The notes beneath the pieces were generated by a model. That model was not told where the DNA came from, searched no databases, and saw only the letters and a program-made list of their open reading frames with translations. Below, one piece after another: positions 22,384-33,560 of a DNA stretch of 64,000 nt. This stretch comes from Gonocerus acuteangulatus. Taxonomy: Eukaryota; Arthropoda; Insecta; Hemiptera; Coreidae. Both the position numbers and the translations under genes were made by a program. Where the stretch lies: positions 49,197,998 to 49,261,997 of the forward strand of contig OX328125.1 in assembly GCA_946811695.1 (NCBI GenBank), given 5' to 3'. Every line of letters starts with the position of its first letter. The stretch's first letter is position 1.

Positions 22384-22875
22384 ACTAGCTGTTACCCGGC
22401 GTGCTATGCTACACGTATTTTCTGCATCTAGAAAATACAATATTGGCACAAATAATGTCCCATGGCCTCCAAACTGTGAGTCCTAGACGATGTTAACCTA
22501 TCCTATAGCACTCTCTGGATCAAGACCTACCTGTGTGCCAAGTTTGGTCAAAATCGGTCAAACTGTGTAGATTTGTATAAGGAACAATCTGACAGACAAA
22601 GAGCCGATAGGCGATTTTGACCTAGCCTATGATACTCCCCGGATCAAGACCTACCTGTGTGCCAAGTTTGGTCAAAATCGGTCTAACGGTGTGTATTTCT
22701 GTAGGGAACAAACATGCAGACAGGTAGCTGGTAGACGTTTTCAACTTAGCCTACGACATTCCCCGATCAAGATCTACCTTTGTGCCAAGTTTGGTCAAAA
22801 TCGGTCGAATGGTGTGGATTTATAAACAGACAAACAGATAAACAGACAGACACGTGATTTTTATTTATATAGATA
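22384..22875 (-). mobile_element. Family B repeat, copy 2
   Basis: An inverted relative of 18,542-18,947. The left end is CTAGCTGTTACCCGGCGTGC, followed by about three ~125-bp units (CAAGACCTACCTGTGTGCCA, AGTTTGGTCAAAATCGGTC) and ending ACGTGATTTTTATTTATATAG. The (TA) end here is short and not expanded. Confidence 0.6.
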
Positions 22876-24392
22876 TGGCGGCATCATTATTATAAACTTA
22901 TTTCCTATTCAATTTATTAGGCGTATGATATTATTTTTATTTGTTGACTACTCTATTTAAGAGCATCCACATACCCAGTAATCCGTCCTATACTTGAACT
23001 TGTGTAAGACGTACACAAAACGTTTAGCGGTGCAAATCGTGTCTACAAAATGACTTGTTTTCACGTTCATGGATGTGACTGACTATCTTCCTATGATTAA
23101 GGAAGTCAGAAAGGCATAAGTCATACATAAGCTATTGTTCTGCTCTGTGCATGCAATGCACCATAACTAGAGGAATTCTATTTGCTTCGCATAGCCTGTG
23201 AAATTTCTGCTGCATTAAAACGTAGCAGTTATCCAATCCTCCCTTTCGTGTTCATCAGAAGTTATTTAACTTTTTCTCACACGCTGTGAGGATGAAAACG
23301 CTTTCTAGTTAAGATGGAAATTTTACAGATTCTTTAACTCAATAATCTTTGTATATGAGTCAATCCAGTTGAAATGGTCCAGAAAAAAAAAATCTTGTTG
23401 CCTGACCAAATTAGAAAAAATTGATATTTTTATTATCAATTAAGTATTTTTTCAATAAACAAAATAATAAAACTTAAGAAATAGTAGGCCTAGATTAGAA
23501 TTATAAATAGAACTACAATATTATGCGGTTTTAAAGTTTTAAACCAACATAAAAATGTTTATTAAAGTAAAAAGTCAAAAATAATAAAATTTTAATGAAT
23601 TATTCAAGTTTACGCATTGCTAAAGTGGCGCAGAAAGAACCCTTTCCAAAAATTCATAGCCACGAAAGTAATCGAATATACAAGTTAAAATTTTTACAGT
23701 AGTTTTATGTTATAACGAAGTTATAACATGTAAAAATATTAGATTTTTATCAGGTCCCCCACCACAGATATTAAAGCTTAAAGTTATCAAAAATTGCAAA
23801 CCTTTGAAGTTTAAACATTTAAAAAAATATCGTTACAAATATCAGGGTTAAGGCTATTTTTAATACAATCGAATTAGCTAGGTTTATCATCGTGCCAAAA
23901 ATCACCTTTGATATACGTCCCCTTATGCCAAAAAGTTACCCAGAAAAACGGCATTTTAAGAAATATGGACAGTTGTTTTCAATGGTAGTTTTGAGGTAAT
24001 GGACTTCAAAATATACAAATAGTGAAGATAACATAAAAGATAGACCAGACTGTAATAAAATTAATGGTGTTTGATGTATTAGTCTTGAGCTTATAAGCTC
24101 AAAAATCAGCATGCACGGTGAAACAAATATGGCTGCCATTTTCAAACGGTTGACTCTAAAAAAAAATTAAAAATTGCTTTAAACTACTGATTGCATATGT
24201 AATCGGTGGTAGAAATATTATTTTTTTCTAAAATGGCCAAGGAACTACCTTTGAACCACTTGATATGGATTGACTCATATCTGTATACATTGATTTACAA
24301 AAAAAAAAAAAAAAAATATGTTTATTGTGGTTTATTCTTTAACTACTCTGTTTCGCGATGACTTCTGAAAGCGCTTAGCGACTATAATAAAA
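22876..24392. other. Unassigned AT-rich DNA
   Basis: An A run lies at 24,298-24,316. A minus frame at 23,936-24,145 is unremarkable. Nothing recognised. Confidence 0.3.
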
Positions 24393-25263
24393 GTCCGTCA
24401 CGCAGGAGCTGCATAACTAAGCCCTTTCCTCAGAATTTGGGTAGTGTAGACTGCTTTCCAGAACAATTTGCTTAAAATATCCTACATAAATAAAAAAAAA
24501 AACATGAATAGTTCTCTTTTAAATTTGTAATGAGTAACTGATCAATTATTAATTTGCTTCCAGAGTTATGTTTACTCATGGTACCTATTACACTAAGTAA
24601 TAAGTACAAAAAACCTCATATTATCGTATTTTGATCTAACGCAGGAACAGGATACAGTCACCTGTGAACCTACGTCTGGCGGGCTTTTCTATCGAAATAT
24701 ATTCCAAATTAAACCCCCGCTTTCCGATTGACCGATTCAGCTCATTTTTACAACACTTCTTTCTCATGAGTTACCCACGACGTATACCGCGTTTCGTTAC
24801 AATACAGCAGAAATTACGACCGGTATGAGTATATTAGGAATTTGGGTCCGGAGTAAACCCCCCCCCCCTTCTAATGAACCGATTTAGTTTATTTTTACAA
24901 CACATATTTACCTGTAGATTACCACTACGAATACCGAGTTTCGTCGAAATATACCAAAAATCACGGCTGGTAGTGGCAAATTGGTATTGTGGGTCCGGAG
25001 TAAACCCCCCCCCCCTTCTAATGAACCGATTTAGTTCATTTTTATATCTCACTTTTCTCTCTATATTACCACTACGAATACCAATTTTCGTTGAAATATT
25101 AGGCTGACATAGTCAAATTAGTGTTTTGGGTTCGGGGTAAACCCCTCCTTCCGGTGGACCGACTTTGGTGGTTAACGAACTCGTTCAATCGTTTGCTAAT
25201 TGAATGGTATATACGAAGTTTCGTGACGAAAAAACAAAAACTCTGGCCGCTATCGTGTTAACA

Positions 25264-25266
<3 letters not shown>
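24393..25266 (-). mobile_element. Family A1 element, copy b
   Basis: Reads from terminus GTCCGTCACGCAGGAGCTGC (24,393) through three to four ~140-bp tandem units (CGATTTAGTTYATTTTTACA, GTATTGTGGGTCCGGAGTAA, then a C run), to GTTAACGAACTCGTTCAATC and CTCTGGCCGCTATCGTGTTA, ACAGAC at the (TA)n. It forms the left arm of a head-to-head pair with 25,667-26,646. Confidence 0.8.
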
Positions 25267-25327
<61 letters not shown>

Positions 25328-25334
25328 TATATAT
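25267..25334. repeat. (TA)n microsatellite
   Basis: Lies between A1 copy b and the central inverted repeat of the A1 pair. Confidence 0.95.
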
Positions 25335-25352
25335 AAATTTTTCATAAATTTC

Positions 25353-25531
25353 GTCATGAGTCCAACCTCAATAGCTACTTTCCTTCGGAGGATAGTGCTA
25401 AAACATTCTAGTGAAAGAAGTGACTATTATCATTCCTCCAGAACGTTTTCTGTCCGCCCTGCTGTATTTTATAACAAACCTTTTAGCACTTTCCTCCGAA
25501 GGAAAGTAGCTATTGAGGTTGGACTCATGAC
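25353..25531. repeat. 51-bp inverted repeat at the centre of the A1 pair
   Basis: The left arm at 25,353-25,403 (GTCATGAGTCCAACCTCAAT...) and right arm at 25,481-25,531 (...ATTGAGGTTGGACTCATGAC) are almost perfectly complementary, with a 77-bp loop. Each is continued outward by the family A partner arm and then (TA)n. A single copy of the right half recurs at 37,337-37,350. Confidence 0.8.
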
Positions 25532-25600
25532 GGAATTTTTGAAAAATTTCTTCAAATCTTTATCGATCCTACCTAGCAGACACCGAAAATGACCCCCGTT

Positions 25601-25607
<7 letters not shown>

Positions 25608-25666
<59 letters not shown>
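25608..25666. repeat. (TA)n microsatellite
   Basis: Sits between the partner arm (ACCGAAAATGACCCCCGTTA, AAATT) and A1 copy c. Confidence 0.95.
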
Positions 25667-25669
<3 letters not shown>

Positions 25670-26646
25670 TGTTAACACGATAGCGGCCAGAGTTTCTGTT
25701 TTTTCGTCACGAAACTTGGTATATAGCATTCAATTAGCAAACTATTGAACGAGTTCGTTAACCACCGAAATCGGTCCACCGGAAGGGGGGGTTTACCCCG
25801 AACCCAAAACACTAATTTGACTATGTCAGCCGTAATATTTGTTATATTTCAACGAAACTTGGTATTCGTAGTGGTAATATAGAGAGAAAAGTGAGATATA
25901 AAAATGAACTAAATCGGTTCATTAGAAGGAGGGGTTTACTCCAGATCCACAATACCAATTCGCCACTACCAGCCGTGATTTTTGGTATATTTCGACGAAA
26001 CTCGGTATTCGTAGTGGTAATCCACAGGTAAATACATGTTGTAAAAATAAACTAAATCGGTTCATTAGGAGGGGGGGGGGTTACTCCGGACCCACAATAC
26101 CAATTCGCCACTACCAGCCATGAGGTAAATATGTGTTGTAAAAAAATAAAAATGTGTTGTAATAAAAATTCCTAATATACTCATACCGGTCGTAATTTCT
26201 GCTGTATTGTAACGAAACGGGGTATACGTCGTGGGTAACTCATGAGAAAGAAGTGTTGTAAAAATGAGCTGAATCGGTCAATCGGAAAGCGGGGGTTTAC
26301 TTTGTAATATATTTCAATAGAAAATCCCGCCACACGTAGGTTCACAAAGCCGTCGCAAGGAGCGCTTTCTACCACTAGAGTGACTGCATCCTGTTCCTGC
26401 GTTAGATCAAAATACGATAATATGAGGTTTTTGTATTTATTACGTAGTGTAGTAGGTACCATGTGTAAACATAACTCTGGAAGCAAATTAATAATTGATC
26501 AGTTACTCATTACAAATTTAAAAGAGAACTATTCATGTTTTTATTTTATTTATGTAGGATATTTTAAGCAAATTGTTCTGGAAAGCAGTCTACACTACCC
26601 AAATTCTGAGGAAAGTGCTTAGTTATGCAGCTCCTGCGTGACGGAC
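25667..26646 (+). mobile_element. Family A1 element, copy c
   Basis: It starts TGTCTGTTAACACGATAGCG at the (TA)n. Next come GAACGAGTTCGTTAACCACC, four ~140-bp units with G runs at 25,785, 25,911, 26,071 and 26,287, a unique 3' part (TTAGATCAAAATACGATAAT; GGAAAGCAGTCTACACTACC) and the terminus GCAGCTCCTGCGTGACGGAC. One unit carries a small rearrangement around 26,120-26,170. Confidence 0.8.
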
Positions 26647-27575
26647 TTTTTTATTTCAACTTGAATAATGAACCTAGTCACGTTCAGTTATGTGCACGCA
26701 TAATACATTTTTAAAATAAATGATTTTCGTCGCTCATAGTTAGACTTTAAATTTTTCAGTAACAAAATCTAAGTCGACGTACCCGATCAAGTATAAGTGT
26801 TAAACTACTGACACCGATCATGTTCTATCTGATTTGGCAATTGTTAAGTCCAGAAGCGGCTATTGACATAGAATTACAATGGATCTATTGTTTGGTAAAT
26901 GTTTCTCAAGTCGATATCGTCCTTGACTGAAGAGGTCTTGCAATGGAATATATTGTGCCTTTGTGGCGATAATGGCAATCCGAGCATTACCGTTTCAATT
27001 CTGTTTTTATATGTGATTGAAAAAAACAAAAAAAAAACAATGCAATCATCATGATTATAGATGATCTCTTCCTCATTGCATTTAAGCGATCTGGAGATTG
27101 ATTGGAATTCAGAATGTTTTAATGGTTATTACAATTCATAAATTCATGGATTTTCTTTCTTGCATGCCTTCTCACTTCCAGCATAGACTTTTTTTCTTAA
27201 GAATTTATCCAAGTACTATCTCATAAATAGTATTGCTTAACACTTTTAGTTATTATTCGCCGAATAATATTAGTTCAACTAAATGCTGCGGTATTCATAT
27301 ATTAACATTTTTTGTCGTATCCATTTATATATTTTATTTAATTTTCATTGCATATCTGTTCTTTATAACTTCTATATATGATTTCGGGGATCAATGGATA
27401 GGATGCAAAAGTCATCTAAATATGGGCATTGTTAATTGAACAATTATCATGAAACATTTGTTTTTCTGTTCCTGTGGAATGTTGCTTTCCCGGACTGCTA
27501 TTCTATTCTGCTTATTGTGAAATGAGAGAAATAACAAAAAAAAAAAAAAAAAAAAGATCGATATGATTAAAAAAT
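26647..27575. other. Unassigned AT-rich DNA
   Basis: The frame at 27,233-27,439 is hydrophobic low-complexity and probably chance. An A run lies at 27,536-27,555. Nothing recognised. Confidence 0.3.
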
Positions 27576-28085
27576 ATATCTAGGCGCACGGCTGTGCGCC
27601 AGGCCAAGTTCCGGCCTAAGCATACTGTGCGTATATTACAGGCGGTCTTAGAGCCGATTTTTACCCTCTCATAACATTCAACCAGGTAAAGATAAAGTTA
27701 TGTAATTTTACACAGGTATTATATTACTAGATGTGAGTAAAACTGGAAATTTTCATAATTATACATCGAATAGTTTCTGAGATATAAGCGATCGAAAATC
27801 CGGATTTATAGGACTCACTCACTCACTCACTCATCAAAATTATTAGGCACTTCCCATGATGCTAGAGGCTTGAAATTTTGCATGAGGATAGATATGAAGA
27901 CGTTATCAAAGGAAAAAATCGAAAAATCGCGAAAAGTTGTGTTTGACTCCGCTTCCCCGGGGCGGGGGCGTGCCAGTTTTGTACTTCCTTTGGAAACCCA
28001 TAAATCCATCCGAAACCCTTGATGTGGGGTATCAAATGAATTGTCTCGGTATGAAGAAGCTATATTTGATGTTTTAAGGAACAAT
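27576..28085 (+). repeat. Repeat unit flanking the family B array
   Basis: Contains the palindrome GGCGCACGGCTGTGCGCC (27,584-27,601), an (ACTC)n run at 27,813-27,832 and TTGATGTGGGGTATCAAATG at 28,018. The last ~75 bp recur in diverged form at 28,768-28,850 on the other side of the 125-bp tandem array. Confidence 0.5.
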
Positions 28086-28760
28086 TAGATGCATATAGGC
28101 TCGGTAAAAATCTTATACCAGCTGTCTGTCTGTATGTTTGTTCCTCATACAAATCCGTACCGTTTGACCGATTTTGACCAAACTTGGGACACAGATGGGT
28201 CTTGATACGGGGAGAATCATAGGCTAGGCTAAATTGTCTATCAGCTGTCTGTTTGTCTGTTTGTTCCTTATACAAATACACACCGTTTGACCGATTTTGA
28301 CAAAATTTGACACACATGTCGGTCTTTATCCGGGTAGTGTCATAGGCTAGTCAAAATCGTCTATCAGCTGTCTGTCTGCATGTTTGTTCCTTACACAAAT
28401 TCACACCATTTGACCGATTTTGACCAAACTTGGCACACAGGTAGGCCTTGGTCCGGGGAATGCACTAGGCTATGTAAAAAAGGTCTTTCAGCTGTCTGTC
28501 TGTATGTTTGTTCCTTATACAAATTCACACCGTTTGGCCTATTTTGACCGAACTTGACACACAGGTAGGCCTTGGTCCGGGGAATGCACTAGGCTAGGTA
28601 AAAAAGGTCTTTCATCTGTCTGTCTGTATGTTTGTTACTTATACAAATTCACACCGTTTGGCCTATTTTGACAAAACTCGGCACGCAGGTAGGTCTTGAT
28701 ACGGGAGTGTCATATTACCTATGACGTTTTCTACTTCTTGTTCCATCGAAATGCCATCAT
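28086..28760 (+). repeat. Family B tandem array, five ~125-bp units
   Basis: Units begin CAGCTGTCTGTCTGTATG at about 28,113, 28,241, 28,363, 28,489 and 28,613, a period of 122-127 bp. They share CACCGTTTGACCGATTTTGA and CACAGGTAGGTCTTGATCC. The units are the same as in copies 1 and 2 of family B, here expanded. No coding is visible. Confidence 0.8.
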
Positions 28761-29321
28761 TCCTTCTGAAACCCATCATGTGGGGTATCAAATGAATCGT
28801 CTTGCCAAGGAGAACCTATATTTGATGTTTTAAAAAACATTTCGACGCATCTTAAAAACAGTTGTGACTTCATTCTTAAATGTGGTAAATAAAGGCGTAG
28901 GGGTTCACTGCATAATATACTTCAAAGCAGATACTAAGTTTTTCAAAGTCGAATGATCTAAATTACAAAGTTTAGGATCACAAACCCAAAATGTATCGTC
29001 TTTGTTCTTATATTTTTCTTGAAGGCCTTCTGCACATTCCCTATTGTGATCTTTATCCTCGGGATAAGGTTCCTATCTTTTACAGTGTAATAGTTCAGTT
29101 AAGAGAGCAATCAATTTGTCCTCTAAAGTAATGTCATCTGGAAGAGCTTCTAAATTTTCTAGTCTAGTGATTAGATGTATGTAGGTTGATTATTGGTATC
29201 AAATATCAAGCAGTAAGGAGAAATTTATGCAGAATCCAAAGATCCTGGTTTTATATGAAGTACAAAAGCCAGTAGGTATGCGGCAACTAAATTCTACTTA
29301 ATACTTAGAAAAAAGTAATGA
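28761..29321. other. Flank duplicate, then unassigned
   Basis: 28,768-28,850 duplicates 28,010-28,085 (ATGTGGGGTATCAAATGAAT). Beyond it nothing is recognised. Confidence 0.4.
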
Positions 29322-29903
29322 CATCCCCCAAAAAACATAAATGTGAAATAGAGGCCAAGTTCCTGCCCCCACAGAGAAACACTCCCTTCCTCAAAAATAT
29401 CCCCTCCTAAAACCCCCCAAAAACGCCTTACCATTCTACACTCCAAAAAAGTAGTATGGGTTGGTGTATTAATTCAACCAAAAATATTTGCCAATAAAAG
29501 AGATGATACGATGTTTTTTTTTGTGCCGAAATTATCTTTAGAGAAAAACTAAACATTGCCAAGTTTAAGAATATACCTGGTTGAGGAAAGTGATATTTTA
29601 GTAACTGGATATAAGTATTTTTATTGTTGTTTTTAAAGGACAGTTGAAGTGTCTTTCCTGTTCTTAGTAAGTAACTATGAGGTCTTCCAAGTAATGAACT
29701 TGGACATTTCTTTCTTGTATCATCTCTTGTATTGGCAAATATTTTTGGTTGAATTAATACACCAACCCATACTACTTTTTTGGAGTGTAGAATGGTATGG
29801 CGTTTTGGGGGGGTTTAGGAGGGGATATTTTTGAGGAAGGGAGTGTTTCTTTGTGGGGGCAGGAACTTGGCCTCTATTTCACATTTATGTTTTTTTGGGG
29901 ATA
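29322..29903. mobile_element. Inverted-repeat element, ~188-bp arms
   Basis: The left arm at 29,322-29,509 (ATCCCCCAAAAAACATAAAT ... AAGAGATGATAC) is complementary to the right arm at 29,717-29,903 (GTATCATCTCTTGTATTGGC ... TTTTTTGGGGAT) with few mismatches. The 207-bp centre is unrelated. A fold-back or MITE-type non-autonomous transposon is likely. No clear target duplication was seen. Confidence 0.75.
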
Positions 29904-31381
29904 TTAGTTAATTTCTGATCATTTTGAGCTATCCTAAATGTAACAAGAAAGCTCCAAAATAATTATGAAAATCTAAAAGCCTTAATTGCAAATGTAGGAA
30001 TGGCCGGAAGTAAGGAAGTTATTTTGTAAAAAATTTTGACGTTATTTTATCTTCTTTCTGTATGTGTTCCTATAAGATTATATTTCGTTTAGACAGGCTT
30101 AACGTCTGGGCTTCCTGCACGTCGGATAGGGGCCAAACGACTTTTCGTGTTTCAAAAAAGGCTATAGCAACCAAATCTTAACCGATTTCAATAATTTTTT
30201 TTTTTTAGATGAAAGCTAATAAAATTTAGAACAACTTTGTCAGATATTTGTTTTTTGTTTTCCCTGTTTATTAAATAAATTGTAAATATTCACGAACGTT
30301 AATGCGTCTTTTGGTATCTTCAATTTTTTACAATTTCTGCGGTCCGTTAGTATGAGTTCTATAGATTATGTCTTATGCCATTGTACTTATTTAAATATAT
30401 CTTGTTTTGTCATGAAGTGAGAGCATGTTAGTAGTGTATGTCAAATTCAAATTCTTGTTAGTCGGGACTATTTCTTCTCTCCGACAGTTTCTATAACTGG
30501 TTTTGTACAATTTTATGAGTGGCATTATCTGCCGAAGCTTGGTTAAAATGTGACAACTTGTATTATTTTATTTCGCTTCAACTGAATCATACTCTTGACG
30601 TAGGAAAACCCAAGTACTTATCGATCGAGTCTTAAACTGAACATATTAAAATGCAAAGCGAGTTCCTCGCTATCTCCAGATCTGCAATTCAATGCAATTT
30701 GAAGAAGTATTTGTTGCCAAAAGCCACGACAATCGACCAACCGCCGTCTGACTTCCTTGTACCTGATGAATTCAGGACCGATCGGGGAAAACAGATCGGA
30801 GCCTAAGATTACGGCGAAATCGTCTTCACTATGAGCCGGAACAGGCAACCCGAGCCCCAAGGTTCTGTAAGCCATGGAGATGCCTTAACCACGCTTAGCA
30901 GTCAGGTCGAGGGTATGTCTGGTCGTGCTCCGCTGCTTCGTAAATCCTGGATGACAATTGCATTTTTGTTCTTTTCTTCTTCTCCTTATTTAAGTTAATT
31001 TGTTTCTTACAATGCTTCATTTTTCTCGTTGTAATTACAAACACCATTGACCTGAGGAAGGCTGTCTTTCTGAAGGACATTAGTCATCCAGATAGTCACT
31101 GTAATGCTAGTTAAATACTTCAAAATACATTCATTTTCAATATTCTTTGTCTACCTTTTATAGACTCATTAAATAATATGCCTCAGCTAAAATATTGTCT
31201 CCAAAAATGAACGTAGCTACTCAATCATTTTGAAATAAGACTTCCTCTATAATGATTCTACCAACTATTTATGTGTAGATATAATTGCTATTTAAGTATT
31301 CTGTAACTCATTAAAATAAATGAAATTTCCATTTTACTGTTCGAGTATTGTCACATCTTCGAATTAACCCTATTCTTTTCT
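29904..31381. other. Unassigned
   Basis: A minus frame at 30,618-30,875 lies in a less AT-rich patch and has no recognisable family. CCTGAGGAAGGCTGTCTTTC at 31,050 loosely recalls the Penelope-end motif but lacks GAAAC. Confidence 0.25.
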
Positions 31382-31467
31382 TGGGCGTATATAGGAATTA
31401 ATTTCAGGGGGGGGGGGGCTGGGACCATTTCCGGGGCATGGAATACTAACAATTTAGAACTTGGAAA
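31382..31467 (+). mobile_element. MITE-M left-end fragment
   Basis: TTGGGCGTATATAGGAATTA, a G run, then CTGGGACCATTTCCGGGGCA and TGGAATACTAACAATTTAGA. It ends exactly where the large palindrome begins. Confidence 0.6.
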
Positions 31468-33392
31468 CCTCGCCCCTAGCCTTTAAGCCGGGGGGAGGGG
31501 GGGGGGTTTAGAAGGTCCCATTTTTCGGGTTTTCACTTATATCTCGAAAACCCTGCGTCCTAGCGACATGACTATTCTATAACAAATGAAAGCTGAATAA
31601 ATTTTCTACAAGTTCTATTCAATAAAGTTTTTCGATATATCTTTAGTTTTCGAAATATCCGCTCTTGAAAGTCTGTCATTTTGGGGAAAAACACTTTTGC
31701 CGCATATTTTTTCCCCGTTTTGACCGGATAACTCTTCAACGATGTACCAAAATAATAAATAACGGTTATAGGGTTGTAGAGTATTGCATTCCCTTCAACA
31801 ATATATATTACTTTGCTATTTTATGTATTTTCCTTCAAACGTAAAAATAATTTCAGTGTTCATCGTGAAATCTGAAATGTAGCGACTAACAGCCCAGGAA
31901 ACTGAGAGTTATAGGTGGAAATGTTTGGAACATAATTTTTAACTTCATAACTTTGTTTCGGCTAGTTAGGTGGTCAACATACCAAAAGTCCTCACCCGTT
32001 TCCTTTGAGCCGGGGGGGTTTAGAAGGTCCCATTTTTTGGGTTCTCACTTATATCTCGGAAACCCTGCGTCCTAGCGACATGACCATTCTATAACAAATG
32101 AAAGCTTATTAAATTTCCTACAAGTTCTATTCAATGAAGTTTTTCGAGATATCTTTAGTTCTCAAAATATCCGCTCTTGAAAGTCTGTCATTTAGGGAAA
32201 AACACACTTTCTTCTATTCTCGACCGGATATCTCTTCAACGATGCACCCAAAAAATAAATGTCGGTTATTGGGTTGTAGAGCATTCAATAATATATAATA
32301 CAATACTATTTTATATATTTTCTTTCAAACGTTATATACGCACTCACTTGGTCTTAACAAAACCATTGCCAATATAATGGTCAAGATGTTATATAATTGA
32401 GTGTGAATAACTGGTCAGAGGCCGAAAATTATATATTTGTACTATTTATACTTCCAGTACTACCTATATTTACATAATGGAGTATATTTTGGACAATACA
32501 ATGACTGGAAATGGTGAGAAATTGAACGGTTCATTGGTCGACTGTTGAATAAATAGTTAAGTTATATATATTATTGGAGCGAATGGAATGCTCTACAACC
32601 CCATAACCGACATTTATTTTTTGAGAATAGAAAAAAGTGTGTTTTTTTCCCAAAATGACAGACTTTCAAGATTGGATATTTTGAAAACTAAAGATATCTC
32701 GAAAAAGTTCATTGACTAGAACTTCTAGGACATTTAATAAGCTTTCGTTTGTTATAGAATGGTCATGTCGCTAGGACGCAGGGTTTCAGAGATATAAGTG
32801 AAAACCCGAAAAATGGGACCTTCTAACCCCCCCCCCCCTCCCCCCGACTCAAAGGCAACGGGTGAGGACTTTTGATGTGTTGACCACCTAACTAGCCGAA
32901 ACAAAGTTATGAAGTTAAAAATTGTGTTCCAAACATTTCCACCTATAACTCTTAGTTTCCTGGGCTGTTAGTCGCTACATTTCAGATTTCACGATGAACA
33001 CTGAAATTATTTTTACGTTTGAAGGAAAATACATAAAATAGCAAAGTAATATATATTGTTGAAGGGAATGCAATACTATACAACCCTACAACCGTTATTT
33101 ATTATTTTGGTACATCGTTGAAGAGTTATCCGGTCAAAACGGGGGAAAAATATGCGGCAAAAGTGTTTTTCCCCAAAATGACAGACTTTCAAGAGCGGAT
33201 ATTTCGAAAACTAAAGATATCTCGAAAAACTTTATTGAATAGAACTTGTAGAAAATTTATTCAGCTTTCATTTGTTATAGAATAGTCATGTCGCTAGGAC
33301 GCAGGGTTTCCGAGATATAAGTGAAAACCCGAAAAATGGGACCTTCTAAACCCCCCCCCCCCCTCCCCCCGGCTTAAAGGCTAGGGGCGAGG
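31468..33392. repeat. 1.9-kb imperfect palindrome with ~830-bp arms
   Basis: The left arm (31,468 to about 32,302) reads CCTCGCCCCTAGCCTTTAAG ... and is complementary to the right arm (about 32,565 to 33,392, ending CTTAAAGGCTAGGGGCGAGG). Within each arm a ~500-bp unit is repeated head to tail; GGTCCCATTTTT, CCTGCGTCCTAGCGACATGA and TATCTCTTCAACGATG-type strings appear twice per arm. The ~260-bp centre is single-copy. It is non-coding. A transcript of either strand would fold into a very long hairpin. Confidence 0.85.
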
Positions 33393-33560
33393 AATTTTGA
33401 TATGTTCACCTCCTATCCAGCCCAAACAAAGTTACGAAGTCAAAAATTTTGTTCCAAAAATTTCCACCTATAGCTGTTTTCAAGCATTCGTTGCCTGGAC
33501 TGCTAGTAGCATACCAAAATACAGATTCGAAATATAGTTTTTTCTGAAAATTCAATCCTT
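33393..33560 (+). repeat. Partial unit trailing the palindrome
   Basis: Sequence such as CAAACAAAGTTACGAAGTCA and TTCCACCTATAGCTG continues the palindrome's repeat unit in diverged form, as at 32,898-32,950. Confidence 0.5.

Noticed and set aside
27576..27610. Rho-independent terminator or riboswitch at GGCGCACGGCTGTGCGCC
   Set aside because: The palindrome is real, but bacterial terminator logic does not apply to this eukaryotic repeat DNA.
31038..31090. Third hammerhead/Penelope-like signature
   Set aside because: CTGAGGAAG is present but GAAAC and a stem are not. Only the 4.6- and 48.3-kb cases keep all parts.
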